DNA of 47,888 bases from Clostridiales bacterium (GTDB lineage: Bacteria > Bacillota > Clostridia > Oscillospirales > Oscillospiraceae), in assembly GCA_019418625.1 (NCBI GenBank), contig DYBL01000090.1, forward strand, positions 1 through 47,888. The letters run 5' to 3'. Below, piece by piece: positions 31,397 through 39,210 of this stretch. The position numbers were made by a program, and so were the translations under genes. The notes beneath the pieces were generated by a model. That model had not been told where the DNA came from. It ran no database searches and worked only from the letters and a program-made list of their open reading frames with translations. Position 1 is the first letter of the stretch. The number at the start of each line of letters is the position of its first letter.

Positions 31397-32322
31397 CAAC
31401 CATCCAACTGATTGCCTGTGTGGGCATGATCGCCGGGCTTTTTATGGTGCTGGGGATCTCCCCTGCAGAAATGAGCGACAGCATCTTCTCCCGGCTGACT
31501 GCCGCTCCTGGCAGCATCCGGGCGGATATCAACGAGACAACCAAGCGGAAAAAGGCCGGTTTCTTTCGTCGGGAGATCACGGAAGCCCAGGCGGTATTGG
31601 CCGCATCCGGGCGGGAGGGAAAATTCCCCATGGTGTGCATGGCCTCCCTGGTGCTGTTTGCCCTTGGCGCCTGCACTGCCATCCTTGCCGGGAACGCCTT
31701 CCTCGTCCCCGTACTGGCAGTGGGCTTTATGCTGCTTCCATTCTGGTATGTCAAGCTGACGGCCGGAGGCTTCAAAAAGGATGTGGCCGCAGAGCTGGAA
31801 ACGGCGCTGTCGGTCATCACCACCGCATACCTGAGAACGGAGAACTTCCAGCAGGCGGTGGAGGAAAATGTCCGCTACCTGCACCACCCGGTGCAGGAGG
31901 TGTTCCAGCGGTTTCTCACCCGCATCAAGCACATTGACCCGGATATGGATGCCGCACTTCATGACTTGAAATATGCCATCGACAACGAGGTATGGCAGGA
32001 ATGGTGTGAAGCCGTTTCTGCCTGCCAGACAGACCGCAGCCTGAAAAGCACCCTGACTCCCATCGTCAGCAAGCTGTCGGATATGCGGGTAGTCAACGGA
32101 GAACTGGAAAATCTGGTATACGGCCCCCGTAAGGAATTCGTCACCATGGCAATTCTGGTGCTGATCAATATCCCGCTGGTACGCTTTATCAACACGGATT
32201 GGTATCACACCCTGGTGGATACCATCCCCGGCCAGATGGTCATCGCCGTCTGCATCGCCGCTGTATTCGTGTCCTTTGCCTTTGTGGTGAAACTGACACA
32301 GCCCATCGAGTATCGGAGGTGA
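31393..32322 (+). CDS. TadB-like pilus assembly membrane protein (T2SS F family)
   Basis: A 309-residue polytopic protein of the type II secretion F family. Hydrophobic helices lie near residues 1-25, 75-115 and 270-309, with a cytoplasmic domain containing 'DVAAELETALSVITTAYLRT' and 'PVQEVFQRFLTRIKH'. TadB and TadC form the inner-membrane platform on which TadA acts. The start is GTG 31393, overlapping the tadA stop. Followed by TadC after 4 bases. Confidence 0.85.
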   Translation: MTTIQLIACVGMIAGLFMVLGISPAEMSDSIFSRLTAAPGSIRADINETTKRKKAGFFRREITEAQAVLAASGREGKFPMVCMASLVLFALGACTAILAGNAFLVPVLAVGFMLLPFWYVKLTAGGFKKDVAAELETALSVITTAYLRTENFQQAVEENVRYLHHPVQEVFQRFLTRIKHIDPDMDAALHDLKYAIDNEVWQEWCEAVSACQTDRSLKSTLTPIVSKLSDMRVVNGELENLVYGPRKEFVTMAILVLINIPLVRFINTDWYHTLVDTIPGQMVIAVCIAAVFVSFAFVVKLTQPIEYRR

Positions 32323-32326
32323 GGAA

Positions 32327-33199
32327 ATGGGCGCACTTTTATTTCTGTTCGGCGCCGCATTGGCCGCCGGACTGTATTTTGTCCTTGCCGACCTGCTGAA
32401 AATCCCTCGGCTGGCTACGGAACGCGCGCTCATCTCTGCTGGGCGGCGGGAGCGTAGTCTGGTCAAATCTCTGGAAGCATTGATTCTCGGCTGGGCATTG
32501 AAGCTGGCCCCACTGATCCGGATGGATGAGTACAAGTACCGGCGGCTGGAGAACAAGCTCACAGCGGCGGGGCTGGATATGACCCCGCAGGTCTACACGG
32601 CCTACTCGCTTCTGAAGCCCTGCCTGATTCTGCTTGGTATCATCCCGTGCCTGCTGATTCTGCCCATCCTGAGCCCTCTTATCGTGGTGCTGGCTGTTCT
32701 GACCTGGTTCAAGGAGAGCCGTCGGGCGGATGAGCTGGTCAAGGCCAGAATGGAGCTGATCGAGGGCGAGCTGCCCCGGTTCGTCGCCACCATCCATCAG
32801 GAGCTGGCAGCCAGCCGGGATGTGCTGCGGATTCTGGAAAACTACAAGAAACACGCCGGACCGGACTTTGGTCGGGAGCTGGATGTGCTGACAGCGGATA
32901 TGCGGTCCTCCTCCTATGAGGCAGCACTCATCCGATTTGAGGCCAGAATGGGCTCTGCCATCATTTCGGACATCGTCCGCGGTCTCATCGGCATCCTCCG
33001 GGGAGACGATGGCAGGATGTATTTTCAGATGCTCTCCCATGATCTGAAAGCTCAGGAGCTGCAGCGGCTCAAAGCAAAAGCCGCAAAGATCCCGCCCAAG
33101 ATCCGGGTGTTCAGCTTTATCATGCTCGTGTGCTTCATGATGACCTACATCGTCATCATCGTGTACCAGATCGTCAACTCCCTGGGGAGCCTGTTCTAA
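32327..33199 (+). CDS. TadC-like pilus assembly membrane protein (T2SS F family)
   Basis: A 290-residue polytopic protein, the second platform component. Helices are near residues 1-20, 95-125 and 265-290. The F-domain is marked by 'ELPRFVATIHQELAASRDVL' and 'SSYEAALIRFEARMGSAIIS'. The ATG at 32327 has GGAGGTGAG upstream. It follows TadB and precedes two pseudopilin genes. Confidence 0.85.
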   Translation: MGALLFLFGAALAAGLYFVLADLLKIPRLATERALISAGRRERSLVKSLEALILGWALKLAPLIRMDEYKYRRLENKLTAAGLDMTPQVYTAYSLLKPCLILLGIIPCLLILPILSPLIVVLAVLTWFKESRRADELVKARMELIEGELPRFVATIHQELAASRDVLRILENYKKHAGPDFGRELDVLTADMRSSSYEAALIRFEARMGSAIISDIVRGLIGILRGDDGRMYFQMLSHDLKAQELQRLKAKAAKIPPKIRVFSFIMLVCFMMTYIVIIVYQIVNSLGSLF

Positions 33200-33210
33200 A
33201 GGAGGTCGCC

Positions 33211-33606
33211 ATGAGAAAATTATTGAAACGGCGCTCCGGCGAAGGCTATATCGATGTGTGCGTCCTGGTGGTGTGTGCCATGCTGGTGCTGGCACTGGTC
33301 GTCCGTGTGCTGCCGGTCTATATCACCAAGCAGCAGCTGGACACCTATGCTGTGGAGCTGGTGCGTGAGGCAGAAATTGCCGGCCGGGTCGGCACGGAAA
33401 CCACTCGCCGTGCGGCGGCTCTTACCGATAGCACCGGGCTTGACCCCGACATCCGGTGGTCCACCACCGGACGAATCCCACTCAACGATGAGGTCACTGT
33501 GACCCTGACGCTGGAAACGGATATCGGCCTCTTCGGGGGGCTGGGCTCATTCCCCATTACACTGACTGCGGAAGCCACAGGCAAGTCGGAGGTGTACTGG
33601 AAGTGA
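33211..33606 (+). CDS. DUF4320-like pseudopilin
   Basis: A 131-residue protein matching the DUF4320 family. A short basic leader 'MRKLLKRRSG' is followed by 'EGYID' and a hydrophobic helix ('VCVLVVCAMLVLALVVRVLP'), then a globular domain of Thr-rich strands. The leader-G-EGYID layout is the same as in the major pilin, so it is a likely substrate of the A24 peptidase and a minor pilin. ATG 33211 is behind AAAGGAGG; an upstream ATG in the same frame lies inside the tadC gene and is not used. Confidence 0.78.
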   Translation: MRKLLKRRSGEGYIDVCVLVVCAMLVLALVVRVLPVYITKQQLDTYAVELVREAEIAGRVGTETTRRAAALTDSTGLDPDIRWSTTGRIPLNDEVTVTLTLETDIGLFGGLGSFPITLTAEATGKSEVYWK

Positions 33607-33689
33607 ACAGCGTGCCGCTGTCCCCAGTTCGCGCACCAGGAACCAAAACGAACGGGCCTGTATGCCCGCGATGAAAGTTGGTGAAACCA

Positions 33690-34226
33690 TTGAAATGCAA
33701 GCATATCTTTCGCCGTCGCTCCGGCGAGGGCGCCCCCATGATCCTGGCCATTGTGCTGGTCTTGCTGATGCTGTTCTGTGCTGTGGCTGAATTCTGCCGG
33801 ATATGGATCATCGCCCAGGGCGTGAAGGAAGCCGCACAGCAGGCAGTGATCTCCACCGTCAATGACAACTATGACGATGTGTACCACGCTGTGCGGGAGG
33901 GTTATGCCGCTGGATGGTATCCGGATGGCACAGGTCGCTGGGATGAGAGTATTGACACCGGCGATGTATATGGTCAGCTTTCCGAAACCCTGGGTTTGGA
34001 AAATGCAGCACAGGGTTACCAGAAGCTTTCAGGTGGAGAGGTGGAGTACACGATCTCCGGTTTGTCTGTGGAATTGGAGAACAACGGCCTTAGCTCTGGT
34101 CAGAGCGAGGGTTACACCGCTGTGGTGGAGATTCACTTGGAGGTTCCGGTACGCTTTCTCGGAAACCTTCTGCCCTCTGCCAACATGACTTTGCACACGG
34201 AGGCAAATTATATACCGCTCTTCTAA
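33690..34226 (+). CDS. TadE-like pseudopilin
   Basis: A protein of about 178 residues. The basic leader 'CKHIFRRRSG' is followed by 'EGAPM' and one hydrophobic helix ('ILAIVLVLLMLFCAVAEF'), as in TadE/TadG minor pilins; the rest is an extracytoplasmic beta-rich domain with 'GYAAGWYPDGTGRWDE'. The start is unsure: TTG 33690 gives a leader of the length seen in the neighbouring pseudopilin, while TTG 33678 and GTG 33681 are also open. The ribosome site is weak in all cases, so it may rely on coupling to the gene before it. Confidence 0.72.
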   Translation: MKCKHIFRRRSGEGAPMILAIVLVLLMLFCAVAEFCRIWIIAQGVKEAAQQAVISTVNDNYDDVYHAVREGYAAGWYPDGTGRWDESIDTGDVYGQLSETLGLENAAQGYQKLSGGEVEYTISGLSVELENNGLSSGQSEGYTAVVEIHLEVPVRFLGNLLPSANMTLHTEANYIPLF

Positions 34227-34312
34227 AAAGGTTTCTCCTTTGCAATAGACTTCCGCAAAAAGATGTGGTATTGTCCACTTAAGTAAGAAAACGATTCAAG
34301 GAGGAATGTGCT

Positions 34313-34897
34313 ATGACAGAAAAGACGAAGAAAATTATCCTCATCTCCATCGGCTGCCTGCTCTGTGTGGCCGTTGCGGTTGGAATCGCCACCCGGTTCA
34401 GCGGAAACGCCGAAGTTCCTTCCGGCGTGGTATCCGATGAGCCGGCACAAAACGGCGACCCGGATGTGAATATCAACAGCGACGGCCAGACCGATATGAA
34501 CATCCAAGTGGAGACACCGGATGAATCCAAAACAGATCCCGCCCAAGGTGCTGACTCCAGCGGCCTGGAGCAGACGATCCAGGCCGACCCGGTCAAACCG
34601 GAGCAGCCTGAAAAGCCGGAGGCTCCCACTGGGACCACGACACTGCCGAAGGATCACGATGCAGAAGATGTGCCGGAGGAGGAACGCAAAACCGAAGATG
34701 AGGAACCGCCCACCTATGAGGAGACACCCACAGCTCCTCCCACCGAAACGGAGCCTGCTGCCGGAAGCACCAACAGCTCCGGTCAGGTCTATGTACCCGG
34801 CTTCGGCTATGTGGAGAACAGCGGTGCCAACGAGGGTGGTACTCTGGACGATATGTATGAAAACGGAAATAAGATTGGGATCATGGGTGGAGAATAA
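34313..34897 (+). CDS. secreted or membrane-anchored acidic Pro/Thr-rich protein (DUF6550-like)
   Basis: A 194-residue protein with an N-terminal membrane helix ('IILISIGCLLCVAVAVGIAT'), then a long low-complexity region rich in Asp, Glu, Pro, Thr and Gln ('EQPEKPEAPTGTTTLP', 'EEPPTYEETPTAPPTETEP'), and a conserved end 'GQVYVPGFGYVENSG' followed by 'GTLDDMYENGNKIGIMGGE'. The conserved end with a flexible stalk suggests an extracellular partner-binding motif. Similar proteins in other elements are annotated DUF6550. ATG 34313 has AAGGAGG upstream. A terminator follows. Confidence 0.75.
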   Translation: MTEKTKKIILISIGCLLCVAVAVGIATRFSGNAEVPSGVVSDEPAQNGDPDVNINSDGQTDMNIQVETPDESKTDPAQGADSSGLEQTIQADPVKPEQPEKPEAPTGTTTLPKDHDAEDVPEEERKTEDEEPPTYEETPTAPPTETEPAAGSTNSSGQVYVPGFGYVENSGANEGGTLDDMYENGNKIGIMGGE

Positions 34898-34913
34898 CAT
34901 CTCCACTCGCCCA

Positions 34914-34948
34914 CGGCGCAGTCGGAAACGGCTGCGCTATTTTTTTGC
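34914..34948 (+). terminator. terminator before the large surface-protein gene
   Basis: GCGCAGTCG, GAAA loop, CGGCTGCGC (one G-T pair), then TATTTTTTT. Confidence 0.8.
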
Positions 34949-34963
34949 AGAAAGGAGTCCTGC

Positions 34964-36721
34964 ATGAGAAAAATTCTTGCACTCTTTTTGTCTCTTGCCC
35001 TTCTGGTGGGAACGACCATGCCTGCATTTGCCGCCACCGGCGAGGGAAATATCGACGGCGGTGGCGGCAATATGGGCAATGGTAATTCTTCAAGCTATTG
35101 GAATCCCGGCATGGATGGCGTGAGAGTTACTGTGATAAACGCAGAAAGCCATGCCATTGTGACAACGCCTGTCGATCTTACCAACAAATCCCCCTCGACT
35201 GGCATCATCCATTTTGGGAAGGTCTGTAAACTGACCTATAACAGTGGGAGATCGCTTTCGCCGGTTGTGGGTGGTTATTCGTATCGAAATCCCTCTCAAA
35301 GTTTGCCCCGCATCATTTCCTCCGGCAGCTATCCGGCCAGCATTGATGCTATCCGCAGCTACTTCACAGATGAGCAGGTCATTCGTTCTTTAGCGGGTTA
35401 TGTCGGCATGAACTTCGACACTCTGATCAATGGCGACTACAAAATCGTCATTGAGCCGATTGCATACCTGAATTACGACGGACAGCAGTTTGCAATGACT
35501 GCCACCGAAGCCGCTCTCTATGACCAAGTGGTTAGTGGTGATCTCCGATACTGGATGGGCTCATTGACCCACCAGAACCTGCCGCTGGCCATCTTTCTGG
35601 AGGAAGCCGACCTTGGGTATCCCGCCTGGTCGGGCAGTACCACCAGCAAGGCAAGCAACGAGCAGATCATCTCCTCGCTGGGGATCGGCATCGTTCGATT
35701 CAACGATGAGGTGGAGGAGCCGGAGGTTGACGAGTTTGACTACGAATACCGGGTGGACACCGATGTGATCACTTCCGTGGAGGTATCCGGTGGGCAGTCT
35801 GACCCGGACAACCCAGTCACCGTACAGTTTATCATCGAAGGCAATACCTATACAGTCAGCAATGTCTATTATCCCGAAGGAGACAGTCAGCTGGTCTGGG
35901 TGAAGTGGCATACACCGGATGAGCCTTGCGTCTGCACCATCCGGGTCAGAGTCCAGGGCGGCGGTACAGCCCAAAGCACCATCACCGCCAATATTGTGGA
36001 TCTGGATGGCAACGATCCGCCCAATCCTGTGGCTGATGACCGAAACGATGACTTTACTCTTGTGATCATTCCAGAGAAAGAAGAAGTGACCTCTGCCTCC
36101 TGGGGCATCTGGTCTCCCTGGTGGCAGGAAAATTGGGTTTGGGTCGAAAACTGGGAGAAATGCTGGCATACAGATCGGTGGACAGACAGCGAGGGTAAGT
36201 CCCACACAGACCGCTGGTACCACTGGGTGGACAATGGCTGGTGGGAGGATCAGGGCTGGTGGGAGTTTGATTATAATGGCTACTCCGCCAGCCTGTCTGC
36301 TTCCATGACTATTACACCGGATGGTATGTCACCGACAGCGAGCGCTTCGATGGCGAAAAGCGGTTACGGCATTCAGCAAGCCGTGACCGCCAATGTCAGC
36401 ACTACCCAGAGTTCTGCTGTGACTGCGGCGCAAAATGCCGTGACCTATTTCCCGGAGTTCAACTACGGAGGCTTCTGGCGGCTCCTGAATCGAAGCGTCA
36501 GCGGCAAGCGCTCCAGCTTTGCGTTCAAAAATAATCCCTACAGCACTTATAACAGGCCGACCCACTTCACACCCATCTGGTATCCCGACGGAAGCTATAC
36601 GCCGTACACCTGGCTCCTGGACTGCTGGACACCGGCAGGGATGCTGTCCATGAATCTCACGGATTCCATTCAGATTTCGGGCGACCTCTGGGAAGACTGG
36701 CATATCGCCCCCACAAATTAA
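34964..36721 (+). CDS. large secreted surface protein with Trp-rich segment
   Basis: A 585-residue protein that I do not recognise. The signal peptide ('LALFLSLALLVGTTMPAFA') ends with the AFA type cleavage site near residue 24. A Gly/Asn-rich linker follows, then a domain to about residue 250, a beta-sandwich-like domain with a 'VTVQFIIEGNTYTVSNVYYP' strand pair, and at residues 380-433 a segment with 15 tryptophans in 54 residues, in repeats such as 'SPWWQENW', 'HTDRWTD/HTDRWYH' and 'NGWWEDQGWWEF'. There is no LPxTG anchor. It stands between the pilus genes and the VirB2-like gene and may be the pilus-tip or cell-contact protein; that is inference. Confidence 0.75.
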   Translation: MRKILALFLSLALLVGTTMPAFAATGEGNIDGGGGNMGNGNSSSYWNPGMDGVRVTVINAESHAIVTTPVDLTNKSPSTGIIHFGKVCKLTYNSGRSLSPVVGGYSYRNPSQSLPRIISSGSYPASIDAIRSYFTDEQVIRSLAGYVGMNFDTLINGDYKIVIEPIAYLNYDGQQFAMTATEAALYDQVVSGDLRYWMGSLTHQNLPLAIFLEEADLGYPAWSGSTTSKASNEQIISSLGIGIVRFNDEVEEPEVDEFDYEYRVDTDVITSVEVSGGQSDPDNPVTVQFIIEGNTYTVSNVYYPEGDSQLVWVKWHTPDEPCVCTIRVRVQGGGTAQSTITANIVDLDGNDPPNPVADDRNDDFTLVIIPEKEEVTSASWGIWSPWWQENWVWVENWEKCWHTDRWTDSEGKSHTDRWYHWVDNGWWEDQGWWEFDYNGYSASLSASMTITPDGMSPTASASMAKSGYGIQQAVTANVSTTQSSAVTAAQNAVTYFPEFNYGGFWRLLNRSVSGKRSSFAFKNNPYSTYNRPTHFTPIWYPDGSYTPYTWLLDCWTPAGMLSMNLTDSIQISGDLWEDWHIAPTN

Positions 36722-36746
36722 CAAACACACAATGGAGGTTCCATCT

Positions 36747-37094
36747 ATGCGTAAATTCAACTGCAAACGCCTGGTCGTTATGATGATTGTGGTACTGGCT
36801 ATGGTCTGCCTGACGGCGACCACGGCCTTTGCCGCGGGGACCGGAGATGTGGCCGGCGCCGTGGAGAGTACCTGGACCACTGCATCCGCCCAAATCAAGA
36901 CCGTGGTCAATAATGTGGTGTTTCCCGCCATCGACCTGATCCTCGCGGTGTTCTTCTTTGCCAAGCTGGGTACCGCTTATTTCGAGTATCGCAAATCCGG
37001 CCAGTTTGAGTGGGCGGCTCCGGCCATTTTGTTTGCTTGCCTGGTGTTTACTCTGACGGCTCCCATGTATCTCTGGGACATTGTGGGCATCTAA
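36747..37094 (+). CDS. VirB2/TrbC-like small membrane protein (DUF3852-like)
   Basis: A 115-residue protein with a signal sequence ending 'TTAFAAG' and two further hydrophobic helices ('TVVNNVVFPAIDLILAVFFF' and 'PAILFACLVFTLTAPMYLW') separated by 'YFEYRKSGQFEW'. This layout, a signal peptide and two helices with a short basic loop, is that of VirB2/TrbC pilins and of related proteins in Gram-positive conjugation systems. ATG 36747 is behind GGAGG; an ATG at 36732 overlaps that ribosome site and is not used. It is distinct from the Flp-type pilin at 27604. Confidence 0.75.
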   Translation: MRKFNCKRLVVMMIVVLAMVCLTATTAFAAGTGDVAGAVESTWTTASAQIKTVVNNVVFPAIDLILAVFFFAKLGTAYFEYRKSGQFEWAAPAILFACLVFTLTAPMYLWDIVGI

Positions 37095-37103
37095 GGAGGG
37101 CAT

Positions 37104-37529
37104 ATGAACTTTTTCGAGCAAGAGCTTCACAAGATTGTTGCTCCGAAGTATCCGGATGCCACTTATGTAGGCCGGGCCTGCTATGTGCGCCTGGATGAGT
37201 TGAATCGGGCAAAGATTCAGTTCGTTACAGGAATTGTAGCAAATCAATATCATGCCCTTCGCATTTCCATTCTGAATCGGAACGAAGGCCAGGTGGATGC
37301 GCTGCTTCTGAATCTTTCCGACATCCTCGGCAAAAAGCAAACCAGCAACCCCAACTTCAAAAGCGGGATCAATCCCTACATCTGGGATGACTACGGGAAA
37401 GCAGATTGGTATGTCTACCATCCCAACAACCGGGACTATCAGCAGCTCACGGAGGCGGTGTCGGACTATCTGGAGGTGTTTCAGGAACAGACCCAGACTG
37501 CAGCCCCCCAGTGGCAGCAGTCGATGTAA
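37104..37529 (+). CDS. conserved ICE hypothetical protein with Met-ending tail
   Basis: A 141-residue soluble protein, not recognised. 'RACYVRLDELNRAKIQFVTG' and 'VANQYHALRISILNRNEGQVD' are its clearest parts. It has no signal peptide. The C-terminus is Gln-rich and ends 'QWQQSM', followed by a terminator, so the Met-ending tail does not serve a downstream gene. It lies between the VirB2-like and VirB6-like genes but is likely cytosolic. Confidence 0.7.
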   Translation: MNFFEQELHKIVAPKYPDATYVGRACYVRLDELNRAKIQFVTGIVANQYHALRISILNRNEGQVDALLLNLSDILGKKQTSNPNFKSGINPYIWDDYGKADWYVYHPNNRDYQQLTEAVSDYLEVFQEQTQTAAPQWQQSM

Positions 37530-37539
37530 GTAAGTGACC

Positions 37540-37577
37540 CTGGGGCCGTACCAACTGTACGGCCCCAGGCCTTTTAT
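37540..37577 (+). terminator. terminator before the VirB6-like gene
   Basis: A 12-bp stem CTGGGGCCGTAC / GTACGGCCCCAG with the loop CAACT, followed by GCCTTTTATCC. Confidence 0.75.
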
Positions 37578-37624
37578 CCCAAGCAGTTGGTGCGGCCTCG
37601 CCCCGAAAAGAGGTGAGCGAACCA

Positions 37625-38524
37625 TTGTTTATTTGGGATTTTGTTGCCGATACCGTTCTTGGTCAAATCGTTGATTGGATCTACGGGCAGGTCATGGGAT
37701 TCCTCGGAAACTTCTTTGCCGAGATGGGCAACATGGGCGTCGAGCTGTTCGAGATGAGCTGGGTACAGAGCGTTGTGTTGTTTTTCTCCTATCTGGCCTG
37801 GGCGCTCTATGGTACCGGCCTGGTGGTAGCCTGCTTTGAATGCGGCATTGAATACTCCTCCGGCAGAGGAAATGTCAAAGAGATCGCCCTCAATGCTATC
37901 AAGGGCTTTATGGCGGTAAGCCTGTTTACCGTGGTACCGGTTCGGCTCTATGAGCTTTCCGTCACGCTGCAGGCCAGCCTCACCGCAGGAATTACCGGAT
38001 ATGGGACCTCCATTGGCGAGGCAGCAACCGAGATTGTCAACACACTCAGTGATATTGATTCCCTGACAGGCATGACATCCGGCAGCTACTTTGGCTTTGC
38101 ATCCATTACCAGTCCAATTATGCTGCTGTTCTGTATTATTCTGATGGCCTATGCGGTGATCAAGGTATTCTTTGCAAACCTGAAGCGTGGCGGTATTCTT
38201 CTGATTCAAATCGCAGTGGGCAGCCTCTATATGTTCAGCGTGCCCCGAGGCTATACCGACGGCTTCATCCAGTGGTGCAAGCAGATCATTGGCCTGTGCC
38301 TGACCGCTTTCCTGCAATCCACCATATTGATAGCTGGATTGATGGTGTTTAAAGATAACGCCCTCCTGGGCCTTGGATTGATGCTGTCTGCCGGTGAGAT
38401 CCCCCGTATTGCCGGAGCTTTTGGCCTGGATACCACCACAAGGGCCAATATCATGTCTGCGGTCTACACCGCCCAAGCCGCAGTCAGTACCACAAGAACC
38501 GTTGTTCAGGCGGTCGCCAAATGA
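37625..38524 (+). CDS. VirB6/TrbL-like conjugation channel protein (DUF6045-like)
   Basis: A polytopic membrane protein of about 299 residues with six or more hydrophobic helices. 'EMSWVQSVVLFFSYLAWALY', 'FMAVSLFTVVPVRLYELSVT' and 'SPIMLLFCIILMAYAVIKVF' are the clearest. A conserved 'NLKRGGILLIQIAVGSLYMF' follows. This is the layout of the VirB6/TrbL components that form the inner-membrane pore. The start is probably TTG 37625, with AGAGG 11 bases upstream, giving (M)FIWDFVADTVLG; GTG 37613 overlaps that ribosome site. Its stop overlaps the methyltransferase start (ATGA). Confidence 0.85.
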   Translation: MFIWDFVADTVLGQIVDWIYGQVMGFLGNFFAEMGNMGVELFEMSWVQSVVLFFSYLAWALYGTGLVVACFECGIEYSSGRGNVKEIALNAIKGFMAVSLFTVVPVRLYELSVTLQASLTAGITGYGTSIGEAATEIVNTLSDIDSLTGMTSGSYFGFASITSPIMLLFCIILMAYAVIKVFFANLKRGGILLIQIAVGSLYMFSVPRGYTDGFIQWCKQIIGLCLTAFLQSTILIAGLMVFKDNALLGLGLMLSAGEIPRIAGAFGLDTTTRANIMSAVYTAQAAVSTTRTVVQAVAK

Positions 38525-39210
38525 AAAGCCTGACCATGGGCAGCCTGTTTGACGGGATCGGGGGATTCCCGCTGGCCGCCATTCATAACGGTATCATCCC
38601 TGTGTGGGCCAGTGAAATTGAATCGTTTCCCATGGAAGTGACTCGGCTTCGATTCCCCGACATGGTCCATGTAGGTGATATTACAAAACTCGACGGTGCA
38701 GAGCTGCCACCAGTCGATATCATCTGTGGCGGCTCTCCCTGTCAGGACTTGTCTGTGGCCGGAAACCGTGCCGGCCTCTCCGGTGCGCGCTCCGGCTTGT
38801 TCATGGAGCAGGTCAGACTTGTAAAGGAGATGAGAAATGCAGAACGATTACGAAACAGGGCAGCTCTCGATATACGACCTCGATTCATGGTGTGGGAAAA
38901 TGTACCCGGAGCCTTCTCCAGCGGGACTCCCAAAGGAGAGGACTTCCGGATCGTTCTCGAGGAGATTGTCCGAATTAAAGTCGGTGGTGTTTCAGTCCCT
39001 CGACCTGACACCGGGCGCTGGGAATCTGCTGGGAGAATCGTATTGGGAACTGATTTCTCCCTGGCGTGGCGATGCATTGACGCTCAATACTGGGGTGTCC
39101 CCCAGAGAAGAAAAAGAATCTTCCTTGTCGCAGATTTTGCAGGACGATCCGCCGGACAAATACTATTTGACCAGGAAAGCCTGCCTGGGTATCCTTCGCC
39201 GAGCTTTTGA
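38521..39210 (+). CDS. DNA (cytosine-5) methyltransferase, N-terminal catalytic part
   Basis: A 229-residue frame with the first eight motifs of a C5 methyltransferase: motif I 'SLFDGIGGF' (SAM), motif IV with catalytic Cys74 in 'GGSPCQDLS', motif VI 'ENV' at residues 126-128 ('MVWENVPGAF'), and motif VIII 'QYWGVPQRRKRIFLVADF'. It then ends at TGA 39208. Motifs IX and X, needed for folding and target recognition, are missing here but present in the overlapping frame that ends at 40459. The last codons are AGC-TTT-TGA, a site where a +1 slip re-pairs TTT with TTT and joins the two frames. No restriction partner is seen. Confidence 0.88.
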   Translation: MKSLTMGSLFDGIGGFPLAAIHNGIIPVWASEIESFPMEVTRLRFPDMVHVGDITKLDGAELPPVDIICGGSPCQDLSVAGNRAGLSGARSGLFMEQVRLVKEMRNAERLRNRAALDIRPRFMVWENVPGAFSSGTPKGEDFRIVLEEIVRIKVGGVSVPRPDTGRWESAGRIVLGTDFSLAWRCIDAQYWGVPQRRKRIFLVADFAGRSAGQILFDQESLPGYPSPSF

